DNA of 64,000 nt from Neostapfia colusana (GCA_030760725.1 JASWHV010000005.1:30823241-30887240), one strand, 5' to 3'. Positions 11,320 to 23,790 are shown, counted from the stretch's first letter. A program made the numbers and translations. Notes: generated by a model not told the origin, from the sequence alone.

Positions 11320-12064
11320 TGTCACACCCGGTATTCCATAAGAAATACCTGAGCTTATACTCACATGTATGCCAGGATCAGTTAAGTCATACATGTGCCG
11401 ACAAGAGTGAAATATCATTATATTACATGCCAAAGTCAATGGTAACATTATATTACATCATGTGTCATAATAGAATAATAAAAGTGTTATCACGCTAATA
11501 TTTACAACCAGCGGAAGTCTAAATAGTGGTCCTCCAATCCACAGGCGTTGCCTGGGGGTTACGCCAACCTAGAACAACTCCTCGAGATCGAAGTCCTCCT
11601 CATCAAAGTCTACATCTTCATTTGCACCTGAGCCAACATATGATATCCAACAAAAGCAAGTTTGAGTACCGAAGGTACTCAGCAAGTGTAGGAAAGAATG
11701 TTATGAAGGCCAATAGCAAGGGAAGGCTAACATGGTTAAGCACTATGCATTAATCCTAAGCCTTAGCTTTAATTAGCAACCTATCTTACTAAGTGATAAT
11801 CCCACCATCATCATAATTAAGTCATTTAATGTTAGGTTACACCACCCAACAACCTCTTTTCGACTCACATCCATGTTTCTCTAATAATGGACAAGTCCAA
11901 GCCGCTCTTGACCGTGAGCACGGCTGTCATGATAGTTTGGTTCTCTGCAGAGATTGTACCACTTTACCTACAAGTAGTGATTTCATCCCCTGTTGCCAGG
12001 TGGACTAAGAAACCTCCCTGATATCTGTGGTTGCAAGCCACATTACACACTTCCTTTGGTGTGC
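11320..12064 (-). repeat. Chromovirus 5' LTR, truncated to 745 bp
   Basis: Starts TGTCACACCCGG and matches 2287-3031 with few differences. At 12064 it changes abruptly to the GC-rich CACTA sequence of 712 onward. The two parents share only GC (12063-12064) at the join, so this is an illegitimate junction rather than an element end. Confidence 0.93.
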
Positions 12065-12724
12065 TCGGGTGGCGAGAGGCGGGCGCGGTGCTGGTGAGGC
12101 GGGAGGCGGCGGCGGGAGGCGGAGCACGGGAGGCGGGCGGCGGGGCTCGGTAGCGGCGGCGGGAGGCGGGAGGCCAGGGCTCCGAGCTCAGGAGGCGGGG
12201 CTCGGCGGCGGGAGGCGGCGGCGGCGTGTGAGGTAGGGCTCGGCGGAAGGCGGTGGCGTGAGGCAGGATTCGGTTTTCGGGGACACGCGGGCGTGAATAG
12301 GTTTTCGGGGACACGCGGACGCAAAGTCAATGGGCCCACGATTATGACCGTCGGCCACCTGGCCGATGGCTTTATTTTAGCCGTCGGTTTTGTCGGTTCG
12401 GCCGACGGCTATAATAGAGCCGTCGGTTTGGTCAGGAAGACCGACGGTTATAGATTATATGCATCGGTATGGCCAGTTTGGCTGACGGCTATAAGTTACA
12501 TGCATCGGCCCGCGTAAACCGACGGTCATAATTCGATTATATGTGTCGTAAGTTAGTTGTTAGGATGGTTACCGTCATAAATAAAATTATTTATGACCAA
12601 TTATTGGAAACGGTCAGAAACCGTCATAAATAACTAAAAACCACCGTAAATAACTTATTTACGATGGTTTTCTATAATTTATGACGGTTTCTGCCCGTTG
12701 TAAATTGATCGGTTTCCTGTAGTC
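12063..12724. mobile_element. CACTA fragment, duplicate of 712-1379
   Basis: Near-identical to 712-1379, with a 6-bp difference in a GGC repeat. It ends with the same TTTCCTGTAGTC terminus and carries the same GACCGTCGGCC and ACGGTCAGAAACCGTCATAAA motifs. Confidence 0.9.
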
Positions 12725-13400
12725 GTAGCTTTAAAGTGCACATGCTGCCAGGGTGCATCTTCCTGCCATTGAGAGGAATGTAGATATGGTCGAGAATTTC
12801 CTCTCTATTTTTGCCGTCAGGTAGGCAAAATCTGCCACCAATGGCTTACGAATTCCTGTGGGGAGCCCAAGATATATGAAGGGGAAGGAGCAAACTTTAC
12901 AACCCAATGTACGAGCCATGATTTATGTTGTTTCCTTGGATAGGTTGATGGGCATCAATGGCGGACTTGCTGAAATTGACCTTTAGACCCGTGGCTGCCT
13001 CGAACGAGCCGAGCAGAGCCTTGAAGTAGAACAGTTCCCTCTGGGAGGCATTAAGCGCTACAATGGTATCATCTGCATATTGCACCATGGGGAACTGGGT
13101 TCCAGCCAGTGTGTCTAGTGGGTGTGTAATCATCCCCGAGACTGCAGCTTTGTTGACTATGTGTTGGAGCAGATCAGTTGCTATGAAAAAAAGTAAGGGG
13201 GGGAGAGGGTCACCTTCCTTACCCCTCTTTTACAGTGAAAGAACTTTCCGGGGAGTCCATTGAGGACTGCCGAAGCAGCTGAGCCGAGGATGTCTTGTAT
13301 CTGACCTAGCCAAATGTGTGATATGCCCAGTAGTGACAACATCCTGATGATAGTTGAGTGCTCCACCATGTTGAATGCCTTTTCAAAATCAACTTAATAA
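12725..13400 (-). pseudogene. LINE A reverse transcriptase fragment, copy 2
   Basis: Near-identical duplicate of 1380-2055, with the same YADD motif segment (about 13080) and the same frame breaks. It belongs to the tandem block 12063-16813. Confidence 0.85.
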
Positions 13401-13631
13401 TTTTTTTTAGCAAAGATGGCAGTGGTACTGCCTTTTCATTATAGTAGGAATAAAGAGGAGGAAAAACAAAGCTCCAGATTAGTACAGAGTTCAGAGGAAG
13501 AAGAAGGAAAACAGTTTGGTTTTCAGGTTAGCAACCAAAAGTTGCCCCCTGGAGAGGTTAGGAGTTCAGGAGGTTGGGTTGGAGGGGAGGGGGTGCTGTA
13601 ATTGCTTGGGCCAAGTTTTGGTCAGGGGCTC
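13401..13631 (-). mobile_element. LINE B 3' end, copy 2
   Basis: Carries the A-run (13401-13408 on plus as T) and 3' UTR. It ends with GGCTC (13627-13631), which is repeated at 16814-16818 on the other side of the solo LTR. Removing the LTR restores continuity with LINE B at 16814. Confidence 0.8.
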
Positions 13632-16600
13632 TATCACACCCGGTATTCCATAAGAAATACCAGAGCGTATACTCACATGTATGCCAGGATCAGTTAAGTC
13701 ATACATGTGCCGACAAGAGTGAAATATCATTATATTATATACCAAAGTCAACGGTAACATTATATTACATCATATTTCATAATAGAATAATAAAAGTGTT
13801 ATCACACTAATATTTACAACCAGCGGAAGTCTAAATAGTGGTCTCCAATCCACAGGCGTTGCCCGGGGGTTACGCCAACCTAGAACAACTCCTCGGGATC
13901 GAAGTCCTCCTCATCAAAGTCTACATCTTCATTTGCACCTGAGCCAACATATGATATCCAACAAAAGCAAGTTTGAGTACCGAAGGTACTCAGCAAGTGT
14001 AGGAAAGAATGTTATGAAGGCCAATAGCAAGGGAAGGCTAACATGGTTAAGCACTATGCATTAATCCTAAGCCTTAGCTTTAATTAGCAACCTATCTTAC
14101 TAAGTGATAATCCCACCATCATCATAATTAAGTCATTTAATGTTAGGTTACACCACCCAACAACCTCTTTTCGACTCACATCCATGTTTCTCTAATCATG
14201 GACAAGTCCAAGCCGCTCTTGACCGTGAGCACGGCTGTCAATGACAGTTTGGTTCTCTGCAGAGATTGTACCACTTTACCCACAAGTAGTTATTTCATCC
14301 CCTGTTGCCAGGTGGACTAAGAAACCTCCCTGATATCCGTGGTTGCAAGCCACATTACACACTTCCTTTGGTGTGCGATCAGGAGATCACTACATGGCCT
14401 TTACAAAGGGTTTACCGGCAAGTACAAGCCCACTGAGGTTTCACCGCTATAGTTCCTGGGAGTAACCCTCCCCTACAGAAGCCTCCTCTTGAGCCTTGCA
14501 GTTCCCAGGGCAGTCAAAAATGGACTCCCATTCCCCGCACCATCCAAACACTCATACTATACCGGCAAACTCCTAATTAATTGGCCAAGCTGCCCCATCT
14601 CAGTCTTGTGGTGGCACTGTAATGCCAGGTTAACTGTTCCATGAACCAGTCCTTAGAATCTAAGACAGGCACTAACTCATTCCCGAGTCTCGTGCACGAA
14701 GCACCAACCAAAACAACCAGACTGTCTAGATTCCTAATACCATGACACACTCTTGTGTCTTTCATATAATTCCACAGGACGAGTAACATCAATGTTCCAT
14801 TCATTCTCTAAGTTCTAAGTATGCATGGCTAAGCACATAAAATGATAACCATCAAATATCAACTAAGTCCCTCCATGGTTCAACAAGGAATGATAAAGGA
14901 ATATAACTAGGGAAACAACCTAATTTAGGTTTCATGTTAATGACATCATGCAAATAATCTAACTATTCATCCTAGAATAGGAACAAAGTGGTCAAGGAAC
15001 ACTTGCCTTTGAATGAAGAGGGATTTACTTCAAACTCTTGCTCTTGAAGATTATGAAATAGTTCTTGGTTTGGTTCTATCCATACACATGCACACAAAAC
15101 AATGCCAAACATGCCATAAGAATTCTAGCATTGTTTTACAATCATATATGTTTGAATACACACATGCACCTATTGTTTTTATATCATTTCATGTGGGTTA
15201 GAATGAAAATAAATTTCAATTGGGGTACCTATATCCTTCTACTTTACTATTGCCACAGCCAAACACTCATTTTCAGTTTGTGAGATGATTTGAATAAATT
15301 TTAGAATTTTATAGGTATATATGTTAATTTTTATTATTAATTAAATCCTAAAAATCATTCAAATTATTACTATAATGATTTTCAGAACTCATATTTCTAT
15401 TTTCTGCATTTCAGAACCTATTTAAGTATTTAGAACGGTTTCCAAAATTTTTCTTTAAAATATACTATTTTTATCTATATTTCAGTATTTATTTAATACC
15501 TAAAAATGCATTTTCAGTCATTTAAATAATTATTCTGGACTACAGAAACTTAAAATACAGAAAATTATAAAACAGAATAATCTTATGCTATTTAATAAAT
15601 TTCTACAATTTTCTAATACCTATATTGTTTTTATTTTGATTTTTCAGACTTAATTTAATACCAAATAAATATTTTCAGTCTCTGAAAGTTATTATTTTTA
15701 ACTTCAGAATTTGTTTTCTGTTCAAAATGTTTTAACAATGCTGTTAATAAATTTCCCACATTTTTCAGAGATCGTTTAGCCTATTTTGATTATTTTCAGA
15801 ATTAAAAACAGACTTTTAATCTGATTTGGACTAATTTGTAATACTTTCAGTTTTTCTAGGGTTCAAAATGCATTTACAGAATGTTTTTGCTAATTTTCAA
15901 ACTACACAGGGGCTATTTAGTTAGTTTACAGTGAATTCTCTAAATTCTATAAAGCCTAAGGTTTATTGTGTAAAGTATAGGGACTGTTTCATACTAATTT
16001 AAATCTCCAGGGGCTAAAGCGTTAAAATCTCAACGGTTATAACTAAATTGAATGTGGGCCGTCGGATCTGAGATCAACGGTCCAGATTTAAAATAACTGA
16101 ACCGGTACGCTCCTTCTAATCTTAACCGTTCACGCGAGATGGACGCTCCCGATTGCGCCACGTCGCCCTAACTGCTTCTCCCTCGCGTCCGGCTGCCGTG
16201 CGATCGCCGGCGAGCGGCGGCGGTGGCCGGAACTCTCGGGTTTTGTCGTTTCTTCACCATTTCTTAATCTACTTGCACCAGAAGAGAGAGGAGAGTGTGG
16301 GGAACTCAACTAGGGGTGTTTTGGAGACCGAATTTGGCCAGAGAAGCGTGATCGACGGCGGCAGTGGGAAAACTCCGGCGATCTTCGTCGGGATCGGTCT
16401 CCAGGTGTGTTTCTTCAGGGAATTTGATCGGAATTTCCTTCTGATGGCCGAGAGAGGGTGTAGGAGTCGTTAGAACCGAACATCGTCGTGGATTTTCGAA
16501 GAATTGGGTTTGGAGGCGGTTTTTCTTACTCGGGCGAGATGAGTGGTTTCGGTGGGGGAAAATGGCCGGGGTCGGGGGTATTTGTAGAGGGGGAGACGGC

Positions 16601-16813
16601 GACGGTTTTGGAGGTGTCGGTTGAGGAAGGGGCGTCGCAAATTGGGCACATGGCCGAATCCTTTCTCACATGCGATAATGGAACGGAAATGAGAGAGGGA
16701 GAGAAGAGGGATGCGGTTAGGGTGAAGGAAACTAACCCGTGGGGCACCTTTGGCAGTGAGGAGGGAGAGAGAGAGGCGGTTGTGTTTCATTTGTGAGGGA
16801 TTCGGGTATTATA
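13632..16813 (-). mobile_element. Solo LTR of the chromovirus
   Basis: 3182 bp matching the LTR 2287-5467 end to end, starting TATCACACCCGG (TG to TA) and ending GGGTATTATA (CA to TA). It is flanked on both sides by GGCTC (13627-13631 and 16814-16818), a 5-bp target-site duplication. No internal region is attached. This is the product expected of LTR-LTR recombination. Confidence 0.95.
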
Positions 16814-17164
16814 GGCTCCTCTCGCCATAGTTTGTCAGATGAGGTCTTTTTTTATAAGCCTTGCCACTTCCTCTGGTCTCTTTCCATCCTCTGGAAAATA
16901 CGTCTGTTTCTTTCTTTCCATATGTTCCACCATAGAAACAACAGGATGGCTACTTGCTCGCTTCTTTCCTGTTTGGTCTTAACAACAACTATATTTTGAA
17001 TTCTCTCTGCAATCTTCATCATGTTTGTGCCTGTGGTTACTCGGTTCTTTTCTAGCCAACACCATATTTCCCCCTTTTCCTGGACTTGCCTTGTGTAATT
17101 GCATTGTATGAAAAGGTGACTTACCGTCTCTGCTTATTGTAGGCGCAAGCGGTTAATTACATTG
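16814..17164 (-). pseudogene. LINE B, 3' part of ORF2
   Basis: Minus-strand sequence from the C-terminal part of a plant LINE ORF2, with the Cys/Trp-rich zf-RVT type region indicated by fragments such as a WCWLEKNR-like reading near 17050. It is interrupted on the left by the solo LTR and on the right by the Sirevirus. Positions 17001-17164 recur at 35639-35801, on the far side of the Sirevirus. Confidence 0.7.
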
Positions 17165-18728
17165 TGTAGGATCGAAGTACATGTGTAAATCTACCAGAGG
17201 GGGGTGAATGGTAGATAAAAACTTTTCAGCGGAAGCAACAAAACACCCCTCAGCAGAAAACTGATCTGTTAAAGAAACCGTGTGTGCGACTAATCTAAAA
17301 GTGTCAACTGTGACAAAACTAGTATAGATTGTAGAGAATCAAGTCACTAAGACGTCACAACAAGAATCATGAAAATCCGTTGAGAGAAACTCAAGTTACG
17401 ATCGAAAGATCGAACAAAGGTCAATCGGTCCTATGCGAGAAAAACAGTTCTGGAATACTGCAAAGAAACTCGTGTAGATCAGAAACCACAAATTCAATGA
17501 CCGTTAAATTTTTACATATGATATATAATCAAGTTGTGAATACAACCCAAAAAGAATCACATCAATTGGATCTGTAAAACTCGAGTTATGATAAAACCAC
17601 CGAAGCAAGGTAGTGCTGAACAGAAACTCGACGAGAAAAACTTGTCTGAAACAAGTCGGACGAACAAGGCACAAAAGTTCCTTTAGAATACAAATTTTAT
17701 TTATCAAAACACAAGAGAAACAGCCCCAAAGTCGTGCTCTCCACGAGCCTTGGCCTCCCTTGCTTATATAACCAGCTCTATGGCCAATCCAATTCAAACT
17801 AGGACTCCTACTCCTACTTGGATTCAAACTGTAACTTTCCAATACTGCTCAAGACTCTTCTATATGCAGATAGAAGCAATCTTAAGACTTCCAAACACCT
17901 TAGGAACGTCCCAAACATTCCTAAAACAACTTTACTTCATGCCTCACACGAAATCCTGTTATAACCAACTCGAAACTTTCCATAAACAAACCATAACCGC
18001 CTCAGCTGCAGCCTGAGCGCAAAATCCAGCCGGTTGAACCTTTTCAACCATATCTCCACTTCCATATCTCTTCACCACACCTTGGAACCATGTTGCCACG
18101 TCCATGCACTCCTTGCACACGTGCAAACACCTTCCAACAACGTCATGATACCTTCATATGCATTGTTCTTGATCTAAACATGTTGCGCGACCTCCCGATC
18201 AACTCAACCACAATTCCTCCCGAACTTGGCTGTTGAACCTCATCTTCTCCCTAAGACTAGTTCAATGGATCCCATCACCAGCCATGTCTTGAACTCAAGA
18301 AACACCTGCACATGAATAAGCAACCAATACTTCCGAGCACAAGTCCTCGACTTGACTCTCGTTAGTTCGAAACTACAACATCTTACGTGAGCACCTCACA
18401 TAAGCATGTTGTAAACCATAGCAAAATGATATCAGCCATAACCACCAAAACACACCAGAAACTTAGTAAAATAATACTATGCAAACTTTTCATAAAAGTA
18501 AAGCAAGTTCGAAACATTGCAAGTTAAAAGCCGAACCATTGCAATCAAGCTTCGAACCTTACCAAAGCTAACCGGACCTTGAACCGGAGCTTACCAAAGC
18601 TAGTCGGACCCAGCGCCGGAGCTTACTAAAGCTTAGTCGGACCTAGCACGGAACTTACCAAAGCTAGTCGGACCTAGCACCGGAGCTAGCAAAACATTGG
18701 CTTATTCACATGAAAAGTTTTGAAAACA
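17165..18728 (-). repeat. Sirevirus 3' LTR
   Basis: Starts TGTAGGATCGAAG, ends GTTTTGAAAACA just before the polypurine tract. A minus-strand TATA box (GGTTATATAAGC) lies at 17762-17773. A tandem repeat of about 35 bp around GCTAGTCGGACCTAGCACCG occupies about 18545-18695. From about 17797 it aligns with the right LTR at 34515 onward at roughly 94 percent by eye. The ORFs in it are not domains. Confidence 0.85.
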
Positions 18729-18859
18729 ATTTCTCCCCCTTTGTAAATCAGAAATAAAATGAGAAGAAAAACAAAAATACCAAAAATTCTCCCCCTAAGA
18801 AGAATCATGCCAAAACACTTCTGAATGTGTGCAATGTGTGATCAATTTCTCCCCCTTTG
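18729..18859 (-). promoter_or_regulatory. Repeated Sirevirus polypurine tracts
   Basis: Three copies of the C-run (plus TTCTCCCCC) at about 18730-18743, 18787-18797 and 18846-18859. The first abuts the LTR and is the presumed functional tract. From 18860 to 19642 the DNA is AT-rich with no recognisable ORF, the usual 3' untranslated segment of these elements. Confidence 0.85.
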
Positions 18860-19642
18860 ACAATATATTCAGCAAGGTACAAAAGAAAAATTTTAATTTG
18901 TTATGAGCACATTATAACATATACATATAAAACAAAGCTCATCCAAATCATACTATCAAGTAACTTACACTATCACATCAATGAGATACATAAAGTAGTG
19001 TAAGCCATGCTAGAGATCAAGGTAATTTTCAATTTAAACAAGTCATGATCTCACAAACTTAAATATTTCAAGACCTGAAAGCATGACACTTGTTGCTGCA
19101 TTTTATTTATCATTTAAAGCACAAATTTTGATCTTATGACATTTGCAAGAGATTATATGCAGCATCAGCCTTATTCTAACCAATCAAGCCAAGCCTATGT
19201 CATTTGACAGTCAGAAGCTTAAGGACATGGTTTTAGTCATACACAACTCCTTTCAAGTTCATATCTAAGTGCAATGATAAGCCATCTCAAAAGAAGAAGT
19301 GCGATGCATGCATATTCTCTTGATATTTTCTCATTTTTTTATTTGAACATAAAAACTCAGCATGTGAGTTGATTACTTGATTAATTCTTTATGATTAAAA
19401 GCACTTGTGAGCATGCAACAAGTTCAAAACAGCAAGAAAGTTCGACCATGACCAGATTTAGTGTAAGTAATTATTCCAATTACTAGACATGGTAAAAACT
19501 ATAAAATGTATAACACGAGTAATGTAGTAAGAACTTTCAGCATGAAAAAGGAATCACAAAGTCATATATGCATGAAATACTATGCTCATATTATTTTAAT
19601 TTCAGATTCACACATAGACTTCCCAAGTTTCAAAATTTTCCC

Positions 19643-20278
19643 TCAATTTAAGCCATGAGGATGCATAACCCCTATTTCACTACGAATGTAACAAAAACGA
19701 GTGAAATCCAAAGGTTTTGTAAAAATGTCAGCCAATTGTTGTTCGGTATCTACATGGTGAAGCACAATGTTCCCTTTTTTGACATTATCACGGAGAAAGT
19801 GATACCTAATGTCAATGTGGTTAGTTCTCGAATGTTGCACGGGGTTTTTAGCAATACAAATGGCAATAGTGTTATCACGAAACAGTGGAACACTATCTAG
19901 ATCAACCCCATAGTCCTTAAGTGTTTGAACAATCCAAAGAATTTGTGAGCAAGCACTAGCAGCAGCTACATATTCAGATTTGGTTGTGGATTGTGTAACT
20001 GAACTTTGTTTTCTAGAGGACCAGGCAACAAGTGAATTACCAAGAAAATGACAAGCACCAGAAGTACTTTTCCTATCAATCCTACAACAACCAAAATCAG
20101 CATCGGAAAAAGCTTTCAAAGTAACGGTTGAGGAAGAAGGAAGAAAAATACCAAATTCTAGAGTTCCATGTAAGTACCTGAGAATCCTTTTGACGGATTG
20201 ACGATGTGAAGCACGTGGGGAGGCTTGAAACCGTGCACAGACATACGCTGAATTGTATGTCCGGTCTTGATGCCGCAA
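19643..20278 (-). pseudogene. Sirevirus RNase H
   Basis: Open frame of 211 residues with the Copia RNase H order: VKRILRYLHGT, FSDADFGCCRIDRKSTSG, QSTTKSEYVAAASA, FRDNTIAICIAKNPV, TNHIDIRYHFLRD, and the C-terminal QLADIFTKPL. It is frameshifted relative to the RT upstream (the two frames overlap at 20097-20278), and the N-terminal 30 residues of this ORF are partly out of frame. Confidence 0.93.
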
Positions 20279-21308
20279 GATACAAAAGTGATCCGATCAT
20301 GCTTCTATATTCTTTTTTATCAACGGGATCACTATCTTCATCAAGTTCAAGTGTTGTTGCTGTTCCTATTGGTGTCCGAAGAGGCTTGCTTTTGTCCATG
20401 TTGAAGCGCCTTAGGAGATCTTTTGTATACTTTGTTTGATGCACAAAGGTACCCTCCTTGGTTTGCTTGATTTGCAGCCCCAAAAAGTACGTGAGTTCTC
20501 CCATCATACTCATCTCAAATTCTGAACTCATCATAGCTGAAAACTTGGACACAAGATCATGAGAAGCACAACCAAAGATAATATCATCCACATACACTTG
20601 AACGAATGATGAGTCATTGGCATGCTTAAGCACAAAAAGAGTTTTATCAACCTTGCCCATGGTAAACCCCTTTTCAAGTAAGAATATTTTTAACCTATCA
20701 TACCATGCTCTAGAGGCTTGTTTGAGACCGTACAAGGCTTTGGACAGTTTGTAAACATGATTAGGAAAATTTAGATTTTCAAAACCAGGTGGTTGTTTGA
20801 CATAAACCTCCTCATCTATGTAGCCATTAAGAAAAGCACTTTTAACATCCATTTGATATAGCTTAAAACCTTTAGATGCAGCAAAAGCTAACAAAATTCT
20901 TATGGCTTCTAATCTAGCAACAGGAGCAAAAGTTTAATCAAAATCTAGACCTTCAACTTGTGTGAAACCTTGAGCAACCAACCTAGCCTTATTCCTAACC
21001 ACAACCCCATCCTCACTTTGTTTATTGTTAAACACCCATTTAGTTCCAATTAAAGTGTGACCTTGAGGTGGAGGTACAAGTTTCCAAACATTATTTCTTT
21101 CAAAATTTTCTAACTCTTCTTGCATGGCAATAATCCAAGATTCATTAGTGAGTGCGTGTGATATATCTTTGGGTTCAAAAGAAGCAACAAAAGCAGAATG
21201 AGCATGAGAATTGGGGTTGAAAAACCTGGATCTTGTAACTCGTTCATGCAAGCTTCCAATAGTTTGTTGTGGAGGATGACTTTTGAGAATCCGGAGGGGA
21301 GGGGACAC
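20097..21308 (-). pseudogene. Sirevirus reverse transcriptase
   Basis: Two in-frame pieces. The first (21308-20934) has DISHALTNESWIIAMQEEL, WKLVPPPQGHTLIGTKWVF and RLVAQGFTQVEG. After a TAA (about 20935, where related elements have Glu in FDETFAP) the second piece contains YQMDVKSAFLNGYIDEEVYV, KALYGLKQASRAWYDRL, the catalytic YVDDIIFG, and MSMMGELTYFLGLQIKQ. A frameshift near 20200 breaks the end. It copies element RNA into DNA when intact. Confidence 0.93.
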
Positions 21309-21401
21309 TTCACAAGCATTTTCTTCTTCATGTTCATCACAAATAGATGAGCTTGTGATGTGAGGAGGATCTGGACCAGCAATGGTGGTCGTCGGTGCTG
21401 G

Positions 21402-22127
21402 CTATGAATCAAGATCAGGAGCTGGAACAATGTCATTAGCTGCTGAATTTTCGAGCAGCAGCACCACTTCTTCCTCTTCTTCAACGAAAATACTCTCCCC
21501 CTGCGGATATGGATCCGGACCTGCAATATTTGAACTAGTACCTGGGCTAGCTTCATCAAAAGAAACCACACAAGTCTCCACAATTTTGTTAGTATCAAGT
21601 AAAAGCACACGATAGCCTCTAGTATGAGATGAATAACCAAGAAACATGACATCAACAGATCTAGCTTCAAATTTATCAAAATTATCATGTTTCTTAACAA
21701 AGCATTTGCAACCAAAGACCCTAAAGTGTGTGACACTAGGCCTGTGTCCAAACCTGAGCTCATATGGTGTTTTACCTAGCTTAGCACGCAAGAAAACACG
21801 ATTTGAGACGTAACAAGCAGTTGCAATTGCATCAACCCAAAATTTCCTAGGAGTTTGATATTCATCAAGCATAGTCCTAGCCATCTCAACTAAGGTTATG
21901 TTCTTTCTCTCTACAACCCAAAATTGATGATCTATTGCATTTTCAGCACAAAAGTGATCAAACAATTGATTTTTAAATCCGGTTCCATTATCACTTCTAA
22001 TTGCTCTTAAAGATACTGGGTGATCAATTCGTAATCTAAGAAATAAAGTTCTAAAGTAACTAAAAGCTTCATTCTTAGATGCCATAAAGTAAACCCAAGA
22101 GTATCTAGAATAGTCATCAACAATCAT
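21402..22127 (-). pseudogene. Sirevirus integrase core
   Basis: 241 residues starting MIVDDYSRYSWVYFM, with the catalytic second Asp in AIRSDNGTGFKN, the segment around the third acidic residue (here WVVERKN, diverged), YVSNRVFLRAKLGKTPYEL and FGCKCFVKKHD. It ends with an acidic linker. It is in frame with the RT downstream but frameshifted from the GAG-pre-integrase piece upstream, which overlaps it by four bases. Confidence 0.9.
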
Positions 22128-22714
22128 TTACCTCCGAAGGATTGAACACGTGAAGGTTCTACGGTGTCAAGGTGTAAAAGTTGACCCGGTTCAGTTGTCA
22201 TGGTCATTGTGAGAGGAGCATGTGAACCTGCAATCATCTTAGCATGTCTACAAGAAGAGCACACAATTTCTTTGTCTCCTTTAAGCTTAGGCAGCCCACG
22301 TATGCGATCAAGAGCACTAACACGCGTGAGATGATCAAAGCCTACGTGATCAAGTCTACGATGCCAAAAATATAAATCTTTGGAATCATTTGCAACTAGA
22401 CATCTATGCTTAGAGGAATACATATCAAAATCAGCTTTAAAAACTCTTCCAAACCGAGACATGTTAAAAATAAGCTCACTATTTGAACCTACAACTTTGC
22501 AGCAGTTTTTATTGAAAATAATTTCTAGATTTTCATCTAGCAATTGTGAAACAGAAAGCAAGTTGTATTTCAAATTTTTTACAAGTGCCACATCCTTCAA
22601 AGTGTAGTGATCATTTACTCTAACCAAACCCTTAGCAATTATAGGAGTTGAAGAATTATCAGCAAAAGTAACATTCTCTACACGTGACACAAAATAGAGA
22701 GAGAGGAGAACCAT
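22124..22714 (-). pseudogene. Sirevirus protease remnant and GAG-pre-integrase domain
   Basis: 196 residues. The N-terminal part (ADNSSTPIIAKGLVRVNDHYTLKDVALVKNLKYNLLSVSQL) is the post-active-site part of Copia protease. The C-terminal part has the zinc-binding H..H..C..C of integrase (WHRRLDHVGFDHLTRV to CSSCRHAKM). The protease DSG motif should lie just upstream but is disrupted around 22715-22790. Confidence 0.88.
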
Positions 22715-22788
22715 TCTTTGTTACCGGTCATGTGGCGTGAGCAACCTGAATCCACAATCCAAATGTTCTCCTTCCTCAAGCGTGTAAC

Positions 22789-23381
22789 CTACATAGAAGC
22801 ACAATACGTCGATGACTCAATACTGGGGTTAATTAAAAGGCATTTAGGAATCCAGTACTGAGTCACACGATGTCCTGCAGGAATAACATGAGAAAGCATA
22901 GATAAAACAGCAGGTTTATGAGTCAAAGTTTGAGATTTTTTGTTCTTAACTACTGACCTATGAGGTGTTACTTGTGTAGCACGAAAATCAGTAGCTCCGG
23001 AGGCAAAAACTGAAGCTCCGGAGGTAAACTTTGAATATTTCTGACTCATAACAGCAGGTTGCATGTTCCTGGCATTCGGTTTAGTATGTGCAGCAAATTT
23101 TGCATGAGAGTTATAAGATCTAGCTTGCATTCTTTCGTTTTTATGTTATTTAGCTAGTCTATAACAAAAATCTATGACATGACCATCTCTACCACAATAG
23201 GTACAATGAAATTTAACTTTGTGTTCATGTCTAGATGAGCATGCAGTATGCTTATTTGGACCCGAATGTGACAACACTCCTGCAGAATTAAAAGCCACTT
23301 CTTTTTGTTTAGGAACTGTTTGAATCAAACCACTTCCTAATGATTTTACAATTTTAGGTGGATGTTCATTAGCATGAGCAT
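22789..23381 (-). pseudogene. Sirevirus gag-pol linker with CCHC finger
   Basis: Two in-frame open pieces (23328-23146 and 23130-22789). The first ends with CTYCGRDGHVIDFC, a retroviral-type zinc knuckle. The second is a Ser/Ala-rich linker. The frame extends to 23381, where the CACTA begins. The continuation on the far side is at 32793-33456: joining the sides at the CAT duplication restores one reading frame. Confidence 0.85.
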
Positions 23382-23394
23382 CACTACAGGGATT

Positions 23395-23790
23395 CGACGA
23401 ACTTACGACGGCTAAGGCCGTCGTAATTAAGTCATAAACCGTCGTAAGTTAGTTACTTACGACGGTATTTCTTTACTTACGATGGTATACAGCCGAGGTA
23501 ATTACCGGATCGTAAATAACCTAACTTATTACGGCTCGTAAATAACTTAACTTACGACGGTGTCGCGCATCCATCGTAAGTAACGGCTTAGGCCACGTGG
23601 TGGCCCAACGCATGTTACTTATGACGGTTCTGGTGACCGTCGTAAGTAACAGAAGCTCACATACGACGGTTCTGGTGACCGTCGTAAGTAACAGGAGCTA
23701 ACTTACGACGGTTCTGGTGACCGTCGTAAGTAACAGAAGGTAACTTACGACGGCTTTTGGGCAGTAGCTGTCGTAAGTTATCTTTGTAAT
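23395..23790. repeat. Left subterminal repeats of the CACTA element
   Basis: Many TTACGACGG / CCGTCGTAA motifs in both orientations. At 23626-23750 a 42-bp unit repeats three times (starts 23626, 23668, 23710). Each contains TTACGACGG, a 9-nt spacer and CCGTCGTAA, that is, a potential hairpin. By analogy with Spm these are binding sites for the element-encoded TNPA-type protein. Confidence 0.9.

Larger units (their letters stand above)
2287..12064 (-). mobile_element. Gypsy chromovirus, right LTR truncated
   Basis: A minus-strand LTR retrotransposon. It has a 3' LTR (2287-5467), a polypurine tract next to it, a gag-pol reading frame (9974 down to 5511), an additional ORF upstream of gag (11108 down to 10314), an initiator-Met tRNA primer site (11304-11316) and the first 745 bp of the 5' LTR (11320-12064). 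Domain order gag, protease, RT, RNase H, integrase, chromodomain-like tail places it in the Gypsy chromoviruses. The long LTR suggests a Tekay/Del-like clade (inference). The polyprotein stays in one frame with three nonsense codons. It is preceded by GGCTC (2282-2286). The right LTR stops where it is joined to a CACTA copy. Confidence 0.93.

Noticed and set aside
17165..18728. Host gene with a TATA box at 17762
   Set aside because: The TATA is on the minus strand inside the Sirevirus LTR and is matched by the second LTR. It is the element promoter.
23382..23790. CRISPR-like array because of spaced repeats
   Set aside because: The repeats are short palindromic CACTA subterminal motifs with irregular spacing elsewhere, bounded by a CACTACAGG terminus, in a plant genome.
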